Positions 1-8,446 of a stretch of 64,000 bases of DNA are shown piece after piece. Source of the stretch: Xanthobacter flavus (lineage in GTDB: Bacteria > Pseudomonadota > Alphaproteobacteria > Rhizobiales > Xanthobacteraceae). Both the position numbers and the translations under genes were made by a program. Each line of letters starts with the position of its first letter. Positions within the stretch are counted from its first letter, which is position 1. The notes beneath the pieces were generated by a model. That model was not told the DNA's origin, did not search any database, and was given only the letters and a program-made list of their open reading frames with translations. The DNA lies in NCBI RefSeq assembly GCF_017875275.1, contig NZ_JAGGML010000001.1:2625001-2689000 (forward strand), in the 5' to 3' direction.

Positions 1-319
1 CGAGGAGGGACGGTGACATGCCCGCCGCCGCCATCGCCTTTGCGGCGGCCCGAAGGTCCTCGACGTCCGACGCGAAGTTCACAGGTTCTCCCGTCCCACC
101 GCCGATCCCGGTCCCGGCGAAATCGAACCTCAAGACCCCGATGCCCGCACGCGACAGCGCGCGCGAGATGTGAACAGCGGCGCGACTGTCTTTCCCGCAC
201 GTGAAGCAGTGGGCGAAGATCGCCCAGCCCCGCGGCGTCCCTTCCGGCGGTTCGAGGTGCCCGGACAGCGGAGAGCCAGCCCCACTGACAAACGTAAATG
301 ATCTTCCTGCCATGTCCAT
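1..319 (-). CDS. Alpha/beta hydrolase of the hydrolase-OsmC fusion type (partial, 5' end only)
   Basis: An open frame on the minus strand runs off the left edge of the window. About 106 codons are present. The translation contains the segment IFAHCFTCGKDSRAAV and then GIGVLRFDFAGTGIGG, typical of the N-terminal hydrolase domain of bifunctional alpha/beta hydrolase-OsmC proteins. The OsmC half, a thiol peroxidase domain, would lie beyond the window and cannot be confirmed. A GGAGG at 324-328 sits 4 nt before the ATG at 319; a second in-frame ATG lies at 313. The gene is divergent from the LysR gene at 548 and shares its intergenic region. Confidence 0.7.
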   Translation of the reverse strand, partial: MDMAGRSFTFVSGAGSPLSGHLEPPEGTPRGWAIFAHCFTCGKDSRAAVHISRALSRAGIGVLRFDFAGTGIGGGTGEPVNFASDVEDLRAAAKAMAAAGMSPSLL

Positions 320-428
320 CAAACCTCCAGCACGCGGCTTGGCGGTTGCGCTCTCAGAACCTTCGACGGAGCTGAGCGGAGCGCACCGCCAACCGGTAAT
401 CGTCATCTCAGGCTATCATTTATATGTC

Positions 429-471
429 TGGCGCATATAGACAAGCCCCTATATCATGATTATATGCGCCA
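429..471. promoter_or_regulatory. Perfect 11-bp inverted repeat between the hydrolase and LysR genes
   Basis: TGGCGCATATA at 429-439 is matched by its exact reverse complement at 461-471, 21 nt apart. It lies in the divergent intergenic region between the hydrolase gene and the LysR gene. LysR proteins commonly autoregulate from such a site, so it is a candidate operator. It does not resemble the four-copy promoter module found elsewhere in the island. Confidence 0.5.
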
Positions 472-547
472 AGCATACTTCTGCGACCTGCTTTCCAAAG
501 GCGGTCTCACGGAAGAGGTATCAGTCAGGCGCGTGGGCCAAAGGACT

Positions 548-1423
548 ATGGAACTCAATCAAGTCAGCTATTTCATCAACTTGGCCGAGACGCTGAATTT
601 CACAGCGGCCGCTCGCTTGAGCGGTGTGTCACAGCCAAGTCTGACCCGCGCGATCCGCCGCTTGGAAGATGAGCTTGGCGGGCCGCTGATCTATCGCGAC
701 GGGAAGAACAGCCGCCTGACTGGCCTTGGCCATGACGTCGAGGCAGAATTCCGGCGCATGGTGGTCGCGATGAAGAGCGTTCGCAATCACTCGGAGCACT
801 GGGCGATGGGGGGGCACCGCGTGCTGGATGTCGCCGTCGCGCCCACCGTCGGACCAAAGGAATTTACGGCATTCTTCGAGAGCGCATTGGCGGAGATGCC
901 ATCCATCGAAATTAAGCTGCACTCGCTCCAGTCGAACGAGGACACATCGGAGGTGCTTTCAGGAAAATACCACGCGTGCATCATGCCGCGTGAAACAAGA
1001 CCGGAACGCAAGCTGGATGTGCATCCTCTATTTCGGGAGCGCTTCGTGCTCGGCTGTTCTGCAAACCATCCCTTGGCGGCCAACGAGATCGTGCGCGGCG
1101 AAGACCTGCTCGAGTTTCCATTCGTCGATCGCCTGAAATGCGAGTTTCGCGATCGGATCCTCGATCACTTCGCGCGACGGGACTTGCTCATGCGACCTCG
1201 CTTTCGATCAGATCGCGAGGACTGGGTGCAACGGGTCGTCGCTGACGGCCACGCCATATGCATTCTTCCGGAACGATCGCCGACCGTGCAAGGCCTCGTG
1301 ACTCGGCCGATCGACGGATTTGTCTTGGAGCGCGAAGTCGTGATCGCGACAGTATCCGGCTCCACGGCAACGGTCGAGATACGGAACATCGCGCAGCTGG
1401 CAGCCCGGTACGAGTGGAACTGA
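548..1423 (+). CDS. LysR-family transcriptional regulator
   Basis: This 291-residue protein has an N-terminal winged helix-turn-helix (LNFTAAARLSGVSQPSLTRA, about residues 17-36) followed by a LysR substrate-binding domain. The ATG at 548 has AAAGGA just upstream and begins with the usual MELNQVSYFINLAET opening; a longer frame starts at 464 but adds residues outside the family. The gene lies directly upstream of the msrB promoter and is divergent from the hydrolase/OsmC-type gene. I infer that it controls the island's redox genes through the four-copy promoter module. The inducer is unknown. Confidence 0.88.
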   Translation: MELNQVSYFINLAETLNFTAAARLSGVSQPSLTRAIRRLEDELGGPLIYRDGKNSRLTGLGHDVEAEFRRMVVAMKSVRNHSEHWAMGGHRVLDVAVAPTVGPKEFTAFFESALAEMPSIEIKLHSLQSNEDTSEVLSGKYHACIMPRETRPERKLDVHPLFRERFVLGCSANHPLAANEIVRGEDLLEFPFVDRLKCEFRDRILDHFARRDLLMRPRFRSDREDWVQRVVADGHAICILPERSPTVQGLVTRPIDGFVLEREVVIATVSGSTATVEIRNIAQLAARYEWN

Positions 1424-1446
1424 ATCACGACGTGAAGAGCTTCGGC

Positions 1447-1503
1447 GCTATGGAAACTATACGCGCAGCGTATTGGATAAATCTGGGGCGCACTGCGATA
1501 GTC
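1447..1503 (+). promoter_or_regulatory. Redox-regulon promoter module, copy A (before msrB)
   Basis: The pattern is CTATGGAAACTATA (1448-1461, a T-N11-A LysR-type box), 9 nt, TATTGGA (1471-1477), 20 nt, ATAGTC (1498-1503). The TTGGAT and GATAGT parts are spaced like -35 and -10 elements (18 nt). The start of msrB is about 65 nt further on. Three similar copies lie at 14368-14424, 14645-14702 and 18734-18790. Confidence 0.65.
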
Positions 1504-1569
1504 GGCGCAATGACTGCAAAGATAAATGACAGCGTGTCGAGCTCTCTAGATTAAGTATTGGAGACTATC

Positions 1570-2013
1570 ATGAAGTTTGAGAAGTCACAGGCAGCAGTTG
1601 ACCGCCTGACCCCCGAGCAACGCCGGATTACCCAGGATTCGGGGACCGAAAGGCCCTTCACGGGTGAGCACAACGACAACAAGGAGCCTGGCATCTACGT
1701 CGACATAGTGTCGGGAGAGCCGCTGTTCGCTTCAACGGACAAGTTCGATTCGGGTACTGGCTGGCCCAGCTTCACCAAGCCGATCGTTCCGGCAAACGTG
1801 AACGAGGTGCGGGACAGTGCACACGGCATGGTCCGGACGGAGGTCAGGTCGGTACACGCCGACAGCCATCTGGGCCACGTGTTCCCGGACGGTCCTTCCG
1901 ACCGCGGCGGTCTGCGCTACTGCATCAACTCTGCGTCCCTTCGCTTCATCCCGCGCGACGAGATGGAGTCCGAGGGATACGGTGAATATCTCGATCAAGT
2001 AGAGGAGGCTTAA
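1570..2013 (+). CDS. msrB: Peptide-methionine (R)-S-oxide reductase MsrB
   Basis: The protein reduces the R epimer of methionine sulfoxide in damaged proteins. Its 147 residues contain the [14 protein letters not shown] and RYCIN motifs of MsrB, with the catalytic Cys at about residue 118. The two CxxC zinc pairs of many MsrB proteins are absent, and the position that often holds the resolving Cys is Thr63, so recycling probably uses an external thiol. The ATG at 1570 follows GGAG; an in-frame TTG at 1558 is less likely. One nucleotide separates it from msrA. Promoter module A lies upstream. Confidence 0.93.
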   Translation: MKFEKSQAAVDRLTPEQRRITQDSGTERPFTGEHNDNKEPGIYVDIVSGEPLFASTDKFDSGTGWPSFTKPIVPANVNEVRDSAHGMVRTEVRSVHADSHLGHVFPDGPSDRGGLRYCINSASLRFIPRDEMESEGYGEYLDQVEEA

Positions 2014-2014
2014 C

Positions 2015-2554
2015 ATGCATCAGCGCGCTGTTCTCGCAGGAGGATGTTTCTGGGGCATGCAGGATCTGATCCGCAAGCGGCCCGGCATCATCTCGACCCG
2101 TGTGGGTTACACGGGCGGCGATATTCCGAACGCCACGTATCGTAATCACGGCACGCATGCCGAGGGGATCGAGATTGTCTTCGACCCGACAGTGACGAGC
2201 TACCGGAACATCCTGGAATTCTTCTTCCAGATCCACGATCCGACGACGCTGAACCGCCAGGGCAATGATCGTGGGCTCTCCTACCGGTCGGGCATCTATT
2301 ATGTCGACGAGGAGCAGAAGCGCGTCGCCGAGGATACGATCGCCGATGTGGATGCCTCGGGGCTGTGGGATGGCAAAGTGGTGACCGAGGTCCAGCCGGT
2401 CGGCGAGTTCTGGGAGGCCGAGCCCGATCACCAGGATTATCTGGAGAAGCGCCCGGGCGGCTACACCTGCCACTTCGTCCGTCCCGGCTGGGTGCTTCCG
2501 AAGCGCCAAAAGGTTGACGACGTACAGCCAGCGGCCGGGACCGCGGCGGAATAG
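2015..2554 (+). CDS. msrA: Peptide-methionine (S)-S-oxide reductase MsrA
   Basis: The protein reduces the S epimer of methionine sulfoxide. Residues 10-14 form the GCFWG motif with catalytic Cys11. The rest ([21 protein letters not shown] and the [10 protein letters not shown] region) is characteristic of the family, and the length (179 residues) is normal for a single-domain MsrA. It starts one nucleotide after the msrB stop codon, with GAGGAGG inside the msrB end acting as ribosome binding site, so the two are co-translated. A second, divergent MsrA variant lies at 19408. Confidence 0.95.
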   Translation: MHQRAVLAGGCFWGMQDLIRKRPGIISTRVGYTGGDIPNATYRNHGTHAEGIEIVFDPTVTSYRNILEFFFQIHDPTTLNRQGNDRGLSYRSGIYYVDEEQKRVAEDTIADVDASGLWDGKVVTEVQPVGEFWEAEPDHQDYLEKRPGGYTCHFVRPGWVLPKRQKVDDVQPAAGTAAE

Positions 2555-2600
2555 GCTTCACTGCCGTTGCCACTGCGCCGGTCCGGTCCGCAATCTTCGT

Positions 2601-2625
2601 GACCGCGTCGTTCAGCGACGCGGTC
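2601..2625 (+). terminator. Perfect 10-bp hairpin after msrA
   Basis: GACCGCGTCG (2601-2610) and its exact reverse complement (2616-2625) enclose a 5-nt loop. It sits in the 140-nt gap between msrA and the glutathione transferase gene. There is no T-run, so it may be an attenuating or mRNA-stabilising hairpin rather than a full intrinsic terminator. Confidence 0.4.
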
Positions 2626-2694
2626 ATCGAACCCTACTTCAGAGTGACGGCTCGTTCCAGTCAGTCGCCATCGCAACACCAGGATCGCAGATTT

Positions 2695-3399
2695 ATGCCA
2701 GACCTCTCGTCCTTTCCGATCACGCAGCGCTGGCCGGCATCTCATCCCGATCGCCTGCAACTCTACGCAGCCCCTACGCCCAATGGCGTCAAGGTCTCGA
2801 TCATGCTTGAGGAGACTGGCCTGGCGTACGAGCCCCACCTGATCGACATCTCGAACAACGAGTCGAAGGATCCGGCGTTCGTGTCGCTGAACCCGAACGG
2901 ACGCATACCGGCGATCATCGATCCGGCTGGCCCTGACGGTAGACCCATCGCCTTATGGGAATCCGGTGCGATCCTCCTCTATCTGGCCGACAAGACGGGT
3001 CAGTTCATCTCCACCGAACCAGGCCAGCGTTACGAGACCCTAGCGTGGGTGTTCTTTCAGATGTCGGCCATCGGGCCGATGTTCGGTCAGCTCGGCTTCT
3101 TCCTGCGATTTGGCGGCAAGGACTATGAGGACAAGCGGCCGCAACAGCGCTTTATCGACGAATCCACGCGTCTGCTGGGGATTCTGGATCGCCGGCTGGA
3201 AGGCCGCGACTGGATCGTCGACGACTATTCGATCGCGGACATCGCGACGCTCGGCTGGGTGAATGCGCTGGTGGAATTCTACGCTGCGGGTGACATCCTT
3301 GGCCTCAGCAGCTTTTCGAACGTCCGCGCATGGCTTGGACGCGGGCTGGCTCGACCGGCCGTCCAGCGTGGCCTCCACATTCCCGCGAGGCCAGCATGA
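2695..3399 (+). CDS. Glutathione S-transferase family protein (YfcG/Ure2-like)
   Basis: The 234-residue protein has an N-terminal thioredoxin-fold half (LYAAPTPNGVKVSIMLEETG, then NPNGRIPAIID and ESGAILLYLADKTG) and a helical C-terminal half. The AAPTPNG segment resembles the Asn-containing active site of YfcG/Ure2-type enzymes, which act as disulfide-bond oxidoreductases or glutathione-dependent peroxidases. I chose the ATG at 2695 because upstream residues (from 2599) fall in the hairpin region and look non-coding. Its stop overlaps the corA start by 4 nt. It fits with the methionine sulfoxide reductases before it. Confidence 0.88.
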   Translation: MPDLSSFPITQRWPASHPDRLQLYAAPTPNGVKVSIMLEETGLAYEPHLIDISNNESKDPAFVSLNPNGRIPAIIDPAGPDGRPIALWESGAILLYLADKTGQFISTEPGQRYETLAWVFFQMSAIGPMFGQLGFFLRFGGKDYEDKRPQQRFIDESTRLLGILDRRLEGRDWIVDDYSIADIATLGWVNALVEFYAAGDILGLSSFSNVRAWLGRGLARPAVQRGLHIPARPA

Positions 3400-4364
3400 G
3401 CATCATCGCCGCCTATTATTACAACGAAGGCAAGCGAGTTCGCGAAATCGCGCTCGATGAGCACGTCAAGTTGGGCGAGAGTCGCTCGGGCTTCTGCTGG
3501 ATCGCGCTTAGCGAACCCACCCCCGAGGAACTACTCGCGATCCAAAGGACATATAATCTTCATCCGTTGGCGATCGACAACGCGATGCACCCGCTGTGCC
3601 CGCCCAAGCTCGAGGTCTACAACGATGAGTTGTACGTCGTCGCGCAGACCGCCGAGCTGGTCGGCGACCGGATCAGCTACGGCAAGATGGCGATCTTCAC
3701 CGGTCACAATCACCTTATCACCGTGCGGCACGGCAATGCCGGAGCGCTGGGCAAACTTCGGGAGCAACTCGAGGCATCGCCGACGCAGTTCGGCAAGGGT
3801 GTCGACTATGTGCTGCACGCGATCTTGCATCGCGTGGTCGACCAGTATCTGCCCATCTTCGAAATGATCGAGGACGACGTCCTGGCGATGGAGCGACGGT
3901 CGCTGCACGATTTCCTCGGGCCAGAAGAGGTGGCGCGAATCTTCGAACTAAGGTCCGAACTCACGCGGTTCCAGCGCACGCTCGGGGCTATGGCCGAGCT
4001 GGTGCGAAAGCTCGTTCGCGGCCACTTTCCCTGCATCAGCGCCGAAATGACACCATATTTCCACGACGTCGCGGACCATGTCCACCGCGTGCAGTCCATG
4101 GTCGACGGCCTCCTGCTTGTCCTGTCCACGGTCTTTGAGGCCAGCAGCCTTCTGGAAGCGCAAAGGATCGGTGTGGTCACCCGCCAGCTCGCGGCCTGGG
4201 CGGCGATCTTGGCGGTCCCGACGGCGATCGCCGGAATATACGGCATGAACTTCAAGCACATGCCGGAACTGGACACGCCATATGGCTACTTCGTCGTGCT
4301 CGGAGTGATAGCGGTGTTCTGCCTTCTCCTGTTCGTGCGCTTCAAGAAGGCCAAGTGGCTATGA
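3396..4364 (+). CDS. corA: CorA-family magnesium/divalent cation transporter
   Basis: The 322-residue protein has a long cytoplasmic N-terminal domain and two C-terminal membrane helices, about residues 262-284 and 297-317. Between them lies the signature YGMNF (the GMN selectivity motif of CorA). The start ATG overlaps the stop of the glutathione transferase gene (ATGA), so the two are translationally coupled. It probably moves Mg2+ or another divalent metal across the inner membrane. Why it belongs to a redox operon is not clear from sequence; metal supply under oxidative stress is a guess. Confidence 0.92.
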   Translation: MSIIAAYYYNEGKRVREIALDEHVKLGESRSGFCWIALSEPTPEELLAIQRTYNLHPLAIDNAMHPLCPPKLEVYNDELYVVAQTAELVGDRISYGKMAIFTGHNHLITVRHGNAGALGKLREQLEASPTQFGKGVDYVLHAILHRVVDQYLPIFEMIEDDVLAMERRSLHDFLGPEEVARIFELRSELTRFQRTLGAMAELVRKLVRGHFPCISAEMTPYFHDVADHVHRVQSMVDGLLLVLSTVFEASSLLEAQRIGVVTRQLAAWAAILAVPTAIAGIYGMNFKHMPELDTPYGYFVVLGVIAVFCLLLFVRFKKAKWL

Positions 4365-4458
4365 GTAACGCACTTCGCGAGCTTCTCCGTCCGCTGCCGA
4401 GTCGCAGCGCGCTTTGTGCGCGAGCGTGTCCAATCCAGTTCAAGATGAAGGTACTTCC

Positions 4459-5031
4459 ATGTCCTCCCAGGTGACCGACGTTCTAGAAGCAGTCCAGTCA
4501 TTCATCGCCAAAGGCTATGACCGCGAATACCGCGTCAAGGACGGCAATCTCGTCGATCTCGAACTAGGGTCAACCCTCGATGCATGCAGCATTCGCGTCG
4601 ATGCGGCGTTGCGCCTCGAGAGCGGGGACGACGGCGAAGATGCCTCCAACATCTACGCGATCACCGATCCGGCGACAGAGCATAAAGGCCTGTTGATCGA
4701 CGCCTTCGACGTGTTCCACGAAATCTGCCCCCGCGACTTGTCCGAGCGCCTTGTGGCGCATCGGGAAACAGCACCGGCAGGTGACCAGGACGCGCCGAGC
4801 AAGCACGGACTACGGAAAGTCTACAAGAGCGAGTTTCACAGCGATCCCGAGCGCTACGTTCTGCGCGAGGGCTTTCCAGACTTCCCGCCATGCCCTTTCG
4901 GCCAATCCTTCAGCATCCTCGGCTTCGATACTGCCGAGCAGGAATATGTCTGGCTCGTCACGAGTATCATTCGAGATCCTCGGCTGATCCGAGTTCCATA
5001 CCAGGGCGAAGACGTCATCAGCGACGAATAG
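4459..5031 (+). CDS. Conserved protein with a domain often labelled phosphoribosylpyrophosphate synthetase-like
   Basis: This 190-residue protein has an N-terminal part (YAITDPATEHKGLLIDAFDVF, about residues 69-89) that resembles small bacterial proteins frequently annotated as phosphoribosylpyrophosphate synthetase without evidence for that activity. The C-terminal half (YVLREGFPDFPPCPFGQSF and onward) is not recognised. The ATG at 4459 follows GAAGG. It lies between corA and a GreA-like gene on the same strand. No function can be assigned; the name should not be read as an enzyme activity. Confidence 0.65.
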   Translation: MSSQVTDVLEAVQSFIAKGYDREYRVKDGNLVDLELGSTLDACSIRVDAALRLESGDDGEDASNIYAITDPATEHKGLLIDAFDVFHEICPRDLSERLVAHRETAPAGDQDAPSKHGLRKVYKSEFHSDPERYVLREGFPDFPPCPFGQSFSILGFDTAEQEYVWLVTSIIRDPRLIRVPYQGEDVISDE

Positions 5032-5043
5032 CGGTGTCGCCTA

Positions 5044-5070
5044 GCCCGGGGGAGGTTAACCTCCGGGCGC
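5044..5070 (+). terminator. GC-rich hairpin between two island genes
   Basis: GCCCGG and CCGGGC flank the palindrome AGGTTAACCT, giving a strong hairpin 13 nt after the stop codon at 5031. There is no T-run behind it. It probably limits readthrough into, or stabilises the transcript before, the GreA-like gene. Confidence 0.4.
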
Positions 5071-5120
5071 TACACATCTGCAAGCTGAACTTTAAACACA
5101 TCGCAAATTAGGAGGTGATT

Positions 5121-5570
5121 ATGGACTGGAACAAGGACCACATCCGACAAACGATGCTCTCGCTGGAGACCGCAGCCTTGCACAGTGCTCGTGAGAACTA
5201 CCTGGACTATGTCTCTACCGCTCGGCTCGACCGGAGCGAACCGATCGAAAACGACGAACTAGCTCAGGCCGAGGTCGCGAGCGACTTCGCTGAAGCGCTC
5301 GATGACACGCTCCATGACTATGCGGATAAACTCGAAAAGCTCAGGACGATCGATTTCGGCCCCAAGTTGGCCGTCGGCGAAGGCGCTGTCGTCAAGCTGT
5401 CCGGCCGCCACTTTGTGATCGCGGTGTCAACGAGCAAGTTTACCTGTCAGGGGCGTGAGCTCATGGGCATTTCCACGATGGCGCCGATCTTCGAAGCGAT
5501 CGAGGGTGCCCGAGCCGGGGAGACCGTGCAGTTCAACGGCCGGGACCTCACCGTAGAAGACGTGGAATAA
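5121..5570 (+). CDS. GreA/GreB C-terminal-domain protein
   Basis: The 149-residue protein has a helical N-terminal region (LETAALHSARENYLDY) and a C-terminal FKBP-like domain of the GreA/GreB type (VVKLSGRHFVIAVSTSKF, then MGISTMAPIFEAIEGARAGE and FNGRDLTVEDVE). Such proteins are listed as transcription elongation factors, but the acidic coiled-coil tip that GreA inserts into the RNA polymerase channel is not evident. They may bind the polymerase secondary channel. A near-perfect Shine-Dalgarno (AGGAGGTGAT, 5110-5119) fixes the ATG at 5121. Confidence 0.72.
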   Translation: MDWNKDHIRQTMLSLETAALHSARENYLDYVSTARLDRSEPIENDELAQAEVASDFAEALDDTLHDYADKLEKLRTIDFGPKLAVGEGAVVKLSGRHFVIAVSTSKFTCQGRELMGISTMAPIFEAIEGARAGETVQFNGRDLTVEDVE

Positions 5571-5676
5571 AGCCCTCCACCGCAGCCGGCGCGCTAGTGC
5601 CGAACGCCCTGCATCTCTTTCTGCATGCATACGGTCACTTGCAACCGCATTGACCTGGCTCATCAGAGGCAAACTC

Positions 5677-6078
5677 ATGACAACACCTTCATTCTTCATC
5701 ACCCCCGGATACGGGACGCGCCTGCATGACGCGCTTCATTATTCTCAGGCAATGCGCATTGGTGACCGCGTGGAGATCTCCGGACAGGGCGGATGGAACG
5801 ACGATCTCGTCATTCCGGAGTCGATTGAGGAAGAGATCGAGCAGGCGTTCAAGAACGTGGAACGGACGCTCGCGACCGCCGGAGCACGCTGGCCGCATGT
5901 GGTCCACGTCAATTCCTATCACGTCGGTGGTTTCCCTCCCGTGATCAACGAAACAATGGCCAAGCTGTATCGCCACTACATGCCCGACCGCGCTCCAATC
6001 TGGACGCAGTTGGGAATCGAAGCGCTGGGGCTTCCAACCATGCGTATCGAAATTCGCGTAACAGCTATCATCGCCTGA
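5677..6078 (+). CDS. RidA-family enamine/imine deaminase
   Basis: The 133-residue protein matches the RidA (YjgF) fold: a VEISGQGGWNDD strand, an EEEIEQAFKNVERTLATAG helix and a final RIEIRVTAI strand with the substrate-binding Arg. RidA proteins hydrolyse reactive enamine/imine intermediates, and some turn into chaperones when N-chlorinated by hypochlorous acid. That second role would suit an island full of oxidant-repair genes, but the sequence alone does not show it. The ATG at 5677 is preceded by AGAGG; an in-frame start at 5650 is less likely. Confidence 0.88.
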   Translation: MTTPSFFITPGYGTRLHDALHYSQAMRIGDRVEISGQGGWNDDLVIPESIEEEIEQAFKNVERTLATAGARWPHVVHVNSYHVGGFPPVINETMAKLYRHYMPDRAPIWTQLGIEALGLPTMRIEIRVTAIIA

Positions 6079-6108
6079 CCCCGCGGTTCGTGCAGGCGCC
6101 GTGCCGCG

Positions 6109-6922
6109 CTAATCCCGCACGCCCTGCGCCCGCTTCTCGATGCAGATCATCGTATCGAGAGATCCGGTTATCATCGGCGTGCTCGGAGAACGGGGGGCCG
6201 CCTTGGCCTGGTTGGCGCGCCTCGGCTGCCTGCGGGCGATGGCCAGCACTGCCAGGAGCGCGAGCAACGCCGCCGCATAAAGGAACAGGCCGCCAGGGCC
6301 GACGATATTCATTGCAGCTGCTCCTATTAAGGGGCCAGCGGCTGTCCCGATCCCGTTGAGCAACAGAAGCCCGCGCGCGGTGCCGAGTAGCCGACCGGCC
6401 GGAAGATCGTCGTTTGCGACGGCGAGACACAACGAATAAATCGGGATGCCAAAGCCGCCAAACAGCGCACCCGCCGCAAGGAGCAGCGGCAGAGGCGCTT
6501 CCACCGCCAACGCTACGCCGATGGCAGACGCTGCGGACGCCAGCGCCGCACCGGCGATGACAAGATTCCGGGGCACTCGATCCGAAAGCCAACCGAGTGG
6601 CCAATGGAAGGCGAGCGTTCCACCAAGAACCGCAGCCATGAAGGCGGAGATACCGCCCACATCGAGGCCGATGCTCTGTGCGAAGTTCCCGCCCATGCCC
6701 CAGAAACCACCGATAGCCAGGCCGGCCAGGAAAGCGCCAGCCGCAGCGAGAGGTGATACGAGGACGAGGTCCCTCAACGCGACCCGTTCCTGTTCCACCT
6801 GGGCCGGCGGATGAATGGGCAGCAAGGTGATCGGAACCACCGCCGCTGATATCAGCAGCGACACGATGAGGAACAATGTCACGTCGGCGGGCGGTGCGAT
6901 GTCCGAGATGGTCAGATTTTGA
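6109..6922 (-). pseudogene. MFS transporter, C-terminal half (gene split by insertion)
   Basis: Read on the minus strand, the frame begins at QNLTISDIAPPADVTLFLIV and continues through the last helices of a major facilitator superfamily protein. Its missing N-terminal half is found at 10804-11289, where it ends with GSWAIGQALL. Joining the two at CTTCAAAATC restores one frame across the break (codons TTA CTT CAA AAT CTG). The halves are separated by about 3.9 kb. An apparent start further upstream (7284) only reads antisense through the neighbouring HEPN gene and is not real. Confidence 0.82.
6915..6922. repeat. Insertion-flanking direct repeat GATTTTGA, left copy
   Basis: GATTTTGA here and at 10795-10802 flank the 3.9 kb segment that splits the MFS gene. 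Read on the minus strand it is TCAAAATC, the anticodon-loop sequence of tRNA-Leu(CAA), also present in the intact tRNA at 24573-24580. It looks like the crossover core of a tyrosine recombinase. Confidence 0.65.
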
Positions 6923-7746
6923 AGCTGTTGCTGCATGGGCCATATGCATCGGGTGCATGGGTCGATGACCCCGGCGGCAGGTACTTCGCTGACTATGACC
7001 TCCTGGTCCTGGTCAGCAGCGAAAGGCTGGCGGATGTCGGGGAGTTTTGGCTTGAATGCGAAAGGAGCCTGTTGTTCGCTTCGGTGAATCGAGAACACCT
7101 CAGAACGCCTGTGCGGCTCACGATCCTGAGCTTCGAGCGATTCAGCAACGAGATTTACCAGGGAAATCGATACTTCCAGAACATCATGGAAGAGTGCGTT
7201 GTGTTGCATGATGCGGACCCTACCGTTTGGCCCGACTGCAACGCGGTGGCGGCGCTCGATGTAGTTGCACAGGCCGACCGCCACCGAGCGGAAGGCTTCG
7301 CGCTTGTTGCCGAGTTCCTCGGATCAGCGAAGCTGTCTGCCGCGAATGGCTGGTTCCGGAAGGCCGCGTTCGACCTGCATCAAGCCACCGAACGACTCTA
7401 CAATATCGCCTTGTTGGTGCTCCTAGGGCGCACCCCACACACCCATAACATCGTCGACCTGCGGAAGCTTGCCGAGTCTGCGAGTGAGCAGCTTCGCGTC
7501 GTGTGGCCGACTGAGACCAAAGAAGATCGCAGGTGCTTTGAGCTGCTTCGTGCTGCCTATAACAAGTCCAGATATAACCGGCACTATCGGGTCGCTGCCA
7601 GCGAAGCTGCTTGGATGATCGAGCAGGTCGAGTATTTGTCCGACCTCGTCAACGACGCGTGTGACAGGTGGATCGACGGATTAAACAGTTCCCGGGACCA
7701 ACTCGTGAAGATCCCTACGACAGACGGGGCAGATGATCGGCGTTAG
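6919..7746 (+). pseudogene. MNT-HEPN protein (nucleotidyltransferase plus HEPN domain), 5'-truncated
   Basis: The 275-codon frame opens with a TTG inside the junction repeat and at once enters a minimal-nucleotidyltransferase motif (LLLHGPYASGAWV, then YFADYDLLVLV). The usual G-S is G-P and ARG is ASG here, so that domain may be inactive. From about residue 115 onward a HEPN domain follows, with KSRYNRHYRV resembling its R-x4-6-H site. Relatives have roughly 40-60 residues before this motif; here they are replaced by antisense MFS sequence. HEPN/MNT pairs often act as toxin-antitoxin or defence modules. Expression is doubtful. Confidence 0.62.
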
Positions 7747-7842
7747 GGAACCAGCGAGGCTGTCGACCGAGACAATTTCAGGGGTGAGCAGACCGCGGTC
7801 GATAGCGAACGCCCGCAAATTCACAACGCGGGAGATGTGAAC

Positions 7843-8133
7843 ATGCGGAGACGAAACTTTCGGACACCCTTTACGAGACAGCGATTGTCGCAGGCAGAAG
7901 TGGAATTCCAGGCACCGCAGGAGGCGATCAATTGCGACCAGCGCAAACTCCTTACCGCCGTCACCGCTCTGCCCGAGCCTATGAGGGACGTTTTCTTACT
8001 CAACAGGATTTCAGGGCTTTCATACGCTGAGATCGCACATCACCTCGACCTTGATATCATTATGGTGGAGAGCAGGCTTAGCGAAGCGCTCATTGCACTA
8101 GACCAAGCTGTCTTCTCCGAAGCCTCTGGCTAG
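7843..8133 (+). CDS. Sigma-70 region 4 helix-turn-helix protein (ECF-like, region 4 only)
   Basis: The 96-residue protein contains LPEPMRDVFLLNRISGLSYA followed by EIAHHLDLDIIMVESRLSEAL, the region-4 helix-turn-helix that contacts -35 promoter elements. Region 2, needed for melting and -10 recognition, is absent: the roughly 40 residues before are basic and unlike it. A GGGAG 8 nt upstream supports the ATG at 7843; a GTG at 7837 is also in frame. It may be a truncated ECF sigma factor or a small regulator. No anti-sigma gene is adjacent. Confidence 0.65.
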   Translation: MRRRNFRTPFTRQRLSQAEVEFQAPQEAINCDQRKLLTAVTALPEPMRDVFLLNRISGLSYAEIAHHLDLDIIMVESRLSEALIALDQAVFSEASG

Positions 8134-8446
8134 GTGCATCACGGACTAGGATGGTGCGGCTGCAATCTGTCGATGGCGAGCCGCGCTTCAATCGCTAGCG
8201 GTCGCCTCTGCGCCAGCAGCGGTCATTACCGACTTGGTTGAAAGGCGATATTCCGCTCTTCACACAGACCCCGGTTTTCAGTCGAACACCGTAGGCCTTG
8301 TCGGCGTGATCGCGGATCGCTGCTGGCCTCTCGGCGATACTGACCGCGGCAGGCGCAGACCGACATGAACGTGATGCCCGGCGAGGGCGAGAACGGCGAA
8401 GACCTCGTAGGCATAGGGCGCTGTGGTCGGGCAGAGGCCGCCTGCC
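8134..8446. other. Intergenic stretch without a recognisable gene
   Basis: Between the sigma-like gene and the convergent reductase gene there are 313 nt. Short frames exist on both strands but none has a ribosome binding site or a recognisable domain. A minus-strand frame (APYAYEVFAVLALAGHHV) could be a gene remnant, but I cannot name it. Confidence 0.4.

Noticed and set aside
6109-7284. A full-length 391-codon reading of the left MFS piece
   Set aside because: The first 120 codons are antisense to the HEPN gene and carry no membrane helix; the real sequence begins at the GATTTTGA junction.
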